Positions 1-9,000 of a stretch of 64,000 nt of DNA are shown here, piece after piece. This DNA comes from Cryphonectria parasitica EP155 (Eukaryota > Ascomycota > Sordariomycetes > Diaporthales > Cryphonectriaceae). Each line of letters opens with the position of its first letter. Position 1 is the stretch's first letter. The stretch spans positions 3,560,228-3,624,227 of the forward strand of contig NW_024468914.1 of assembly GCF_011745365.1 (NCBI RefSeq), read 5' to 3'. Both the position numbers and the translations under genes were made by a program. The notes beneath the pieces are model-generated. The model had not been told where the DNA came from and did not search any database. It saw only the letters and a list, made by a program, of their open reading frames with translations.

Positions 1-3000
1 CAAGTCGCCGTCCCAGGAGCAAATGGCCGGTGCGTCTGGCTGACGAGCAGCAATTTCTTGCAGAATCTCGTGTATACATTGGGTCGTCCGTTCTGGAACT
101 GTCTTGTTCCATGTCGAGATCTGTGAGTGGTCTTCAGGGCTGATGAGGCTGAGTTGGCACACGAGTCGGCTCTCGTCATTGCTGTATCTGAAGAGCTGTT
201 GGACAATATTCTCATACTGTTCCAAGATGCGATGCACCTGAGACGCGCTGATGGTGGTCTGGTCGAACCAGATGTCAACATCAATCTCCTTGTCTGTGAT
301 GATTGTGCATTCCATGTTGAATGCATAACCCTGGATGGCATCATCACTTCTATCATCCTTCTCGACAGAAGTCAGTATCTTGGCAGATCCATTTACTGCT
401 GTAGCCATTTCTGATGTCGACGACGAGGGTTGCAACACCTCGTCATCCCCCTCGATGACGGCCTGTACCGTGAACAAATGGGCTGGCGTGAACAGACCCT
501 CATCGAGCTCAGGCACATATCGTTTAATATTCTGCAGACCTGTGTGTTCATGTGGAATCATATCCACGGCGTCCTGTTGTACTCGTGATAGGAACGTTGG
601 AAGCGAGTCCTGCTGGGGAATCTGTACCCGCACCGGGACTGTAGCAACGGTAGGGCCAACCATGTTCAGGATGCCATCCACAGGAGCTTGTCGTCCTGAC
701 AGGGCCGCCATGATGATCACCTCGTCTGTATCTGTACCCGCATAAGCAGCGAGCAAGACGGCCCACGCGGCGCGAAGGAGGTTAGACGTCGTCACTGAGC
801 CGAGGGCTTCTCTGCTGCGCCGTGAGATGTGGCGTCTTGCATGCTGCGTCGACTGAGGCAGAAAAGACGGGTCGATGGGCAGCTCAGGGAACTTGATTAC
901 GTTGGCACTCCCCAGATGTTTCCGCCAGAACAATCTTGTTGACTCCTCGTTTTGATCCTGGAGGTAACGGATGAAGCGTGACATGGGAACCGGCTGCGGG
1001 ACAGGCTCGTTGCGCACCAGTCGGGTCAGCATGTCCATGGTCCTCAGCATGCTCCAACCGTCGTAGATACTGTGGTGCATAGTCCACACGACATGCTTGT
1101 GCCCACTCGCAGAGGTGTCGTTGATGATGGCTATGCGGCAGAGTCTGCTACCATACGTCATGTGGTCACTGCGGTCCTGCTCCATATAGCCCGCAAGAGA
1201 CGATGCGTATTGCCAGTGGACGGGCTCTCGGACGACGACCTGGAGAGCTCCTGCTTTTCCTGGAACAATGCGTGTCCGCATGATGGCCAGTGACTCCCAG
1301 AGCTTTTCCCAGGCCTTCTTGAAGACATGAACATCTCCATGTATGCGGAAAACTCGGCGTAGCACGTACTTGTCTGGTCTCTTTGTCGTGATAGCGATGA
1401 GACCTTCTTGCAAGGGAGCACACGGATACACGTCTTCAATATCCTCAGGCGACACTCCGCATTGCTCTGACAGAGAACCAATCTGATGGTCTAAGAGGTT
1501 TGGAGACGCACGACCTAGAAGCGCAAAAGGAGCCGAGTCAGCCTTTTGAGTTTCTGGAGAACTAGAGAACCCATTTGTTGAATGTGTTTCTTTATCCATA
1601 GCAGCTGCGAGGTCGGAAAGGCGAGGGTGTTGGAAGATGGTTGCAACCGTAAGGATAACAGGAGGCTGAGCTCGCCGGGCTGCTGCAACAAGCTTCATGG
1701 CGCTGATAGAGTCTCCTCCTACTTGGAAAAAGTCATCGTCGTTGCTGATGAACTCGGGTGCCTTTTGAAGTACGCTGGCCCATAGGCTTTGTAGCTTGCG
1801 CTCGGTCGAAGACGAAGGAGATCTCTTGCTCATGGATGTTGCAGAAGTGATAGGCAATATGGTGTTCAGTTGTGCCTCGCTCAATGTGCTCAAGGCGTGA
1901 CGAACAGTCGGCCGATCAACCTTGCCTGCAGAGGTGAGTGGGATCTTGTTAAACGGTACCATCACGCTCGGAACCATGTAAGAAGGCAGGATGTCGAGCA
2001 AGGAGCGGCGAAGTTCGTCAAGTTCAAGCAGTAGACTTGTCGATGCTTTGCACAAGCCAAACTCTGTTTCGATCCCATCGCTGACTTCATCGCTAACAGA
2101 CGCAATGTAAGCGGTGCCAATCTGAACCGCAGCAAGAAGTCTCGGTTCCTCAGCAGTATTTGTTTTGCCCAAAGGAGCAACCAAAGCGACGCAGGCCATC
2201 TGTACCAGATCAGGGCTCGCCGCTCGAAGAATAGCATTCTCGATCTCACTGGTTTCCACCCTCTGCCCATTGATCTTGATTTGGTTATCACGACGGCCAA
2301 TATATGTCAAAGATCCGTCCTGATTTTGTCGAACAATGTCTCCGGTTCGGTACATGCGGCGATTCGTGTATTGCTGCTCGCCATCATAGCTGAGCTGCTT
2401 CACAAACGCTGGGTCGGTGACAAAAGTCGCTGCTGTCTGCTTCGCGTCGTGGAGGTACCCATTCGCCACGAGCGGGCCCTCGACCAATAATTCACCTGGC
2501 GCACCCACTGGGCACAAGGAATTGAAGTCGTCCGGCTGCGTAACCCACATCTTGACATTCTCGAGCGGGTAGCCGATAATCGGCGCCTGATGGTTTACGC
2601 TCAGCGGACGACTGACGGAGACGATGATGGTGCACTCTGTAGGCCCATAAGCATTGACAAGTTTGGAAGACCCACGATCTAGCCAGGCCTCGACGTCAGA
2701 GGGCTTCACGGCTTCGCCCATGAGGACGAGAGTCTGCAGTGAGGGAAGCGCCTCGGGAGTGATGGTACGGGCGACCGATGGAGTCAAAGTGGCCGTTGTG
2801 ATTTGGAAATCCTGGATGAACTTGTCCATGTTATTGAAACGGTCGTACTCTGATGGGACACAGACGCAGCCGCCACTGTAGAGACCGCTGAGGATTTCGT
2901 GGTTGGCAGGATCAAAGGTGAAGGCGGTGAACTGCAGGATGCGTGCTTGAGGTCCGAACCCGACATCGGGATTCTTGGTCCAGGCCTTCATGCTGGCACA

Positions 3001-6000
3001 GAGAGAGGCGTGGCTGACGACGACGCCTTTGGGTGTGCCTGTGCTTCCGGATGTGTGCATTACAAAGGCAATGTTGTCTGATGACACAGATGCTGTCGGT
3101 GGTGCTGCTGTGTGGGTTGGCACTTCACGGAGCACGTCTTGCACCGCGATGACACGCATGCCTTGGGATTTGAAGGCTTCTAGACGAGCAACATGCTCCT
3201 TGTCTCCCACCATAATCTTTGTACCGCTGCTGCGTGCAGTCATCTCAATGCGCGAAAGGGGTTCCTGGACGCTGAAAGGCACCACGGCACCCCCGGACTT
3301 GAGGATACCCAGCATTGCCACGATGGCCCATTTGGATTTGTTCATACAGAAGCCAACAAGGGTATCGGCGGTCACCTGAGCTTCGCTGATGAGATAACCA
3401 GCCAAGCTATTTGAAGCCTCGTCCAACTCTCGGCCCGTCAAGGTGCCATCCCATGCGTCGACGGCCACACGGTCTGGATGCATCAACAATCTCTGCTGGA
3501 CAAGCTCATGTGCAGTATCTTGAGGCTCCGTCTGAGTTTCATTGCAGTGATTCCAGGCCTGAATTTTGGCCAGATCTTTCATCGAAGGCCTGGCAAAATC
3601 CTTGATGCGTCGACTCGGATCTTCTGCAAGTGACTGTATGACTTCAACAAAGTGACCAAGTAACCCTTGCGCAGCGGGCCGGCTCATGAACTCCGGGGAA
3701 TATTGCACGGCCACTTGGATCTCATGGTCGTCTGTGAGCACGTGCAGGGTGATATCATACTCGGTAGGATCAGAAGTTGTGATGGGTTCCAAAAGCAGAG
3801 AGTGATTGTGCGTGGAATCAGCAACGTTCCCAGCGCTTTGATTGTGCTGGCGGCGGTAGGACATCAATGTATTGAAAAAGACTCCATCCATGTGCTTCAA
3901 GGCGTGCTGAATAGCTGCCAACGATGATCTCTGATGTTCGAAAGCGTCAAGAAAACGCCGCTGGACGTCACGGACAGCGTCTCCCACTGTTGACTCCCAG
4001 TCTAGAGGGATGAAGTGGATGGTCTGGTTTATCATTGGTCCAACCATGAGGTCTGCATCCTTGACAGGAATGTCTCTCCCATTGAAAAGACCGCCCCAGG
4101 AGACGTCGTTGGTGCCGGTGTAGGTGGCGAGAATGATGGCCCACGCCAGCTCGAAGATGGACGCCAAGGTAACGCCTTCGGACTTTTGCATGGATTGGAG
4201 GGTCGACAGATTATCCAGCACGACTGAAATGTATGGAACTTCTATGGGTCGCGGGCGATTACCGTTCTGGCCTTCCGTATTCTCAGGAGGGGCCGCTGGT
4301 AGTAGACAAGGAGACACGTCAGACAGTAAGTCTGTCCAGAACTGCAAGTCTTGTTCCGCAGGACGCTGTCTAAGATACGATACGTACGAGCCGTAGTTGG
4401 TACCTGGCGTTGTGAAAGGCAGAGACTCATAGCCTCTCAGGAGTTCGCGGGTCAGGATTTCGAAGGATGCTGCGTCGATGAGCGCATGGGTTGTCTCAAT
4501 GCGTCCGTAGACTAACCCGTCTGCGGCCTGAAGGATAGTCAGGCGGTGGGGAGGCTGTCCGCGAATTTCCTTGAAGGGAGCCATGGTCTCGAGGTACTCT
4601 ACAGGGTCGTGGTCATCGGGACAAGTCTTGAGCAGGATGTCTGCCTCAGGCGATCTCAGGACAACTTGGTGGAACTCATCCTGGTCTGGCAGCCAATCCA
4701 CAAATACTGTGCGCATGATAGAATGTCGAGTCTGGAGTTGCCGCCAGGCCTGTTCCAGCGACTGGACATTGACTTTTTGCTGGTTGCCGACTGGGCGGAG
4801 GCGGAACGTTTGAAAGATGCTGTACGACTGGGGCGACTTGATCTGACTCAAAAGGATCCCTTGTTGGATAGGGGAGCAAGGCAATATGTCTTCGACGTCT
4901 GCCAGGCTGAAACCAGTACCTGGAGCAGCCAGGGTTTCGAGGTCTCGAGGCGTGAGATTGGCAATCGGGAAATCTGAAAGGGAGCGAGTCCCTCTTGTGA
5001 AGAAGGAGTCTCGTAGCTGATGGTTGGGAGGTGTCTTGACCACCGGCTCCAACGATGTGGCGTGCCTTGCCAGATCAGAGATACTTTGGCATTGGATTAC
5101 ATCTCGTAAAGAGACGCTGATGCTCTGGCCCCGGCACAAGGTCACAACTCGGATCGCGGCGATTGAATCGCCTCCGAGGGCAACAAATCGGCGTCCTTCG
5201 TACGGAATATCGCGTAAGGGTAGGCTGAGTGCTTCGCTCCATATTTGCCGCAGTTTCTGCTCTAATGCAGTCGCTGGATAATTACCGTTGGTCTCTTTTT
5301 CATTTTCACCATTCTCAAGATTGCTCGTTATGGTGGTTGAAGATGGCAAGGCTTCTTGATGGTGGTGCTGTGCCCTTATGGATTGTAGATTTTCCTGCCC
5401 AGCAGTATCGAGATCTTCAATGAGCTTTCCAGAGTATCTGCCTCCATTCGAAGAGAGTTCACGCAGTACGTAGTCGAAATGTGCCAGAATAGACTCGGCA
5501 TGCGCTGATGGGAGAACATCGGCGTCGAACCGCGCCTCGAGAGTGACAGAACTGTCCTCCTGATCAATAATGCAGTCCAGAGTCAGAGCGTAGCTCTGTA
5601 ATCCGTCCCTGTCACTTCCCAGACGCTCAAGCCTGTCTGTAAGAGCTGCCTGGCTATTTCCTTCCTCTGGAGGCGGCGACGCTTGAACTGTAAAGACATG
5701 ACCAGGGTCGAAATCGCCTCCCAGATCTGGAACCAGGCGCCGAATGTTCTGCAAACCAGTGTGCTCGAATGGAATCATCTCAGTGGTCCTGGACTGGACT
5801 TCTTGCAGGAAATCGTAAAGGGACTGCCTCGGTAGAATGGACACTCGGAAAGGCACGCTCGTCAATGTCGGTGCCAGAATGTTGAGAATGCCAGGCACAG
5901 GGGCATTTCTCCCTGAAAGTGTAAGCAGCATCACTGCCTCTTGTGTTCCGGTATATGAAGCCAGGAGAATAGCCCAGGTAGCACGAAGCAATGTGGACGT

Positions 6001-9000
6001 CGTTACTGTGCTCTTTCGATCCGCATCCAAGGTCACTTGCCGTGTGAGTTTCTGTATGGGCGATGGCTGGTATTCGACATGAGGCAGGACTGGGAATCGG
6101 CTGCTGGTCACATTGTGAAGGTGGCGTTTCCAGAACTGTCGAGAGGCCTCCTTGTCTTGATGAGCCAAATATTGAATGAATCTGGACATTGGCACAGGTG
6201 GTGAGGTGAGTTGTTGACCGGTCCACAGCCGGGCGAGCAGATTGAGAGTCTGTACGGTGCTCCAGCCATCGAACAAGGAGTGATGGATTGACCAAACGAA
6301 GTAACGATGGTCATCTTCAGGCTCGCCGCCATTGATGAGAGCGACCCTGGTAAGAGGTTGTCCATAATCAAAAGGCACCTGGCTGTCTTCCTGTAAATAT
6401 TCAAACAGAGATCGGCCACGATGGTTCTGTTGCCAATTCACAACCTCGTCAACCACAACCTGAACTGCAACACCTCGACTTGACATGGCAATGCGGGTCC
6501 GCAGGATTGTAATAAGTTCAACGAGACGTTCCCATGCTGCTTGGAACCCTTCCAATGGCACATCCTCGGCAATTCGATAGCATCGCTGCACCATGTATGC
6601 ATCCGCGCGGGCACGCTGTGCTGTGATGGCGACCAGGCCTTCTTGTAGAGGAGTACACGGATACACATCCTCAATCTGGCCAACTTTGACATTGCACTGC
6701 GCGGCAAGTGTGAGCAAATCATCGTCACTGTGATCCTCCCAGAGTTGAAATGGCTGAGGGTCATTCCCTGGAGCAGCCTGAGCAGTTGCGGCATCATCCA
6801 CATCCTCCAATACTCTAGCCAAGTCCTCGATACGCGGGTACTTGAAGATATCAGCGACAGTAAGTGCGATGCCAACATTGCGACCCGCAGCAACCATGCG
6901 CACAGCGGTGACAGAGTCACCTCCTGCCTGGAAGAAGTGTTCTTTGATGCTGATGGACTCTGCAGGTCTGCTGAAGGCAACGGCCCAGAGATCCTGCAAT
7001 TGAAGTTCAGTCTCTGTGCGCGGTTGCTGCTGAGATTCATCGACCAGCATGAGCGCCTTGATTTGTGCATCGTCCATTGCCTCGAGGATGGTCTGTAAGG
7101 CTCTCCGGTCCACCTTCTTGGATGCATTGACCGGCAGCTTGGTCATGGGAACGAACAGGCCTGGTACCATGTACACGGGAAGCTTGACAAGGAGAGTATC
7201 CTGAAGCATCTCCATACTTGTCTTTAGCACCAATGAAAGTTCCGTGGGGTTCAAGGGTCGGATGGTATCCTCATCAGATGTGATAAGAGAGGATGATACC
7301 TCGAGAGCCGCAACAAGTTTTGGCTCGCTCTGAACTGGGCTGCTGAGTTTCACTAGGCTCACGACAACGCTGCTAAAGGTGTCTGCTGGCAGTAAAGGTG
7401 CAATCGTACTCTCGATCTCGCCAAGCTCGACGCGCTGCCCTCGGATTTTGATCTGCGTATCCTGTCGACCGAGGAATGTGAGTGTACCGTTCAGGCTATT
7501 CTGCCGGACTAGATCTCCGGTACGGTACATTCGTCGAGGGTACGGAGTGCTGGTAGAAGAAGAGGAAGAGGGGGCAAGTTCCTCAAGAAATGTAGGGTTG
7601 TCCACAAAGACACTGGCTGTTCGATCTGTGTCGTTTAGGTATCCTCGAGCCAGAGCTGGACTCTCAATAAGCAGCTCGCCTGGCCCTCCGATGGGACATA
7701 AGCGGTTGTAGTCATCTGGTTGCACGACCCAACATCGGCCGGCGATGGGTAGACCAATATTGGCTGCGTCCTCAGGATCTGTAATTTGGCCACAACAAGC
7801 GAACACAGAAGCTTCGGACTGGCCATACCCATTCACCACTTGGGTATACGGCAGCCATTTCTTCACAACGGCTGTGCTCGGCATCTCCCCACTAAGAATC
7901 AGGCGTCTCAGTGCGGGAGCTTCTTTGGGATCGAGAAGGAGGCCAGCCACCGTGGAGGTCAGCGTCGCCTGGTTGACAAGCAATTTGTGCATTGCTCTGG
8001 CTAGGTCGGTTGTCCTCTCCTCCTCCGAAGGCGCACAGACGCATCCGCCCATGACAAGAGTACCAAAGATATCGGGGATACTGTCCGCAAAGGTATATGC
8101 TGCAAACTGCAGTGTCCGTACTCCTGGTCCGATCTCGAAAGCCTTGCCCTGGGCCAAGAGAGAGGTACTCAAGGCTCTGTGTTCCAGCACGACACCCTTG
8201 GGCTTCCCGCTTGATCCTGATGTGAATAGGATCCATGCAGGGCTATCAGGCGCGACGAGCGGCCTGACATCTCCATTTTCTTGAGCAGTGGTCGATTTCA
8301 AGCTGTTAATGTCGCCGACAACGATGACTGGGAAACTCATGGCACGAACTCTGTCGCAGGTGTTGTGACTGGCGAGCACAAATGAAGCATTTGCACTCCT
8401 CAGAAGTTCTTCTGCACGTGGATCATCGGCGCCAACGGGGACAATAGCCGCACCACTCATAAGCACAGCCAGCATCGCCACGACAGTCCATTTGGACTTC
8501 TCCATGCAGATTCCCACCGTAGTATTGTCTGGTTTGACACTTTGCTCGAGGATAAGCACTCGACTTAGAGCACTGGCTGAATCAACCAGCTGCTCAAACG
8601 TCCAAGTGCCATCCCAGGCGCAGACGGCGGGAGAGCGAGGCTGCCGAGCTGCTATTTCCTGGACAAGATCATGAATGCAAACCTCACTGCACGCAAAAAA
8701 GGTGTTCTCGCCAGACGGCCCGAGTGATCTGCCCAGCTCTGCCTTGTGTGCCTCTGTCAGGGGCGAGAATTTGTGGATTGTCTCCTGAGAACCTGACCGC
8801 AGCACAAAACTGATGGCTTCCTGGAATACGCCTAGGATACTCTGAGCGAGTGGACGGTCCATCTTGGATTCCCAGAAGTCCAAGTTGAAGTCGAGATTGT
8901 CAGCACCAATATCGATGTTCACAGAGACGTCGTAATCTGTAGGTGTGGCTCTCTGGAGGAGCTCGAATGCAAGGCCGGCGCGCGCGTATTCGCGTGCTGG

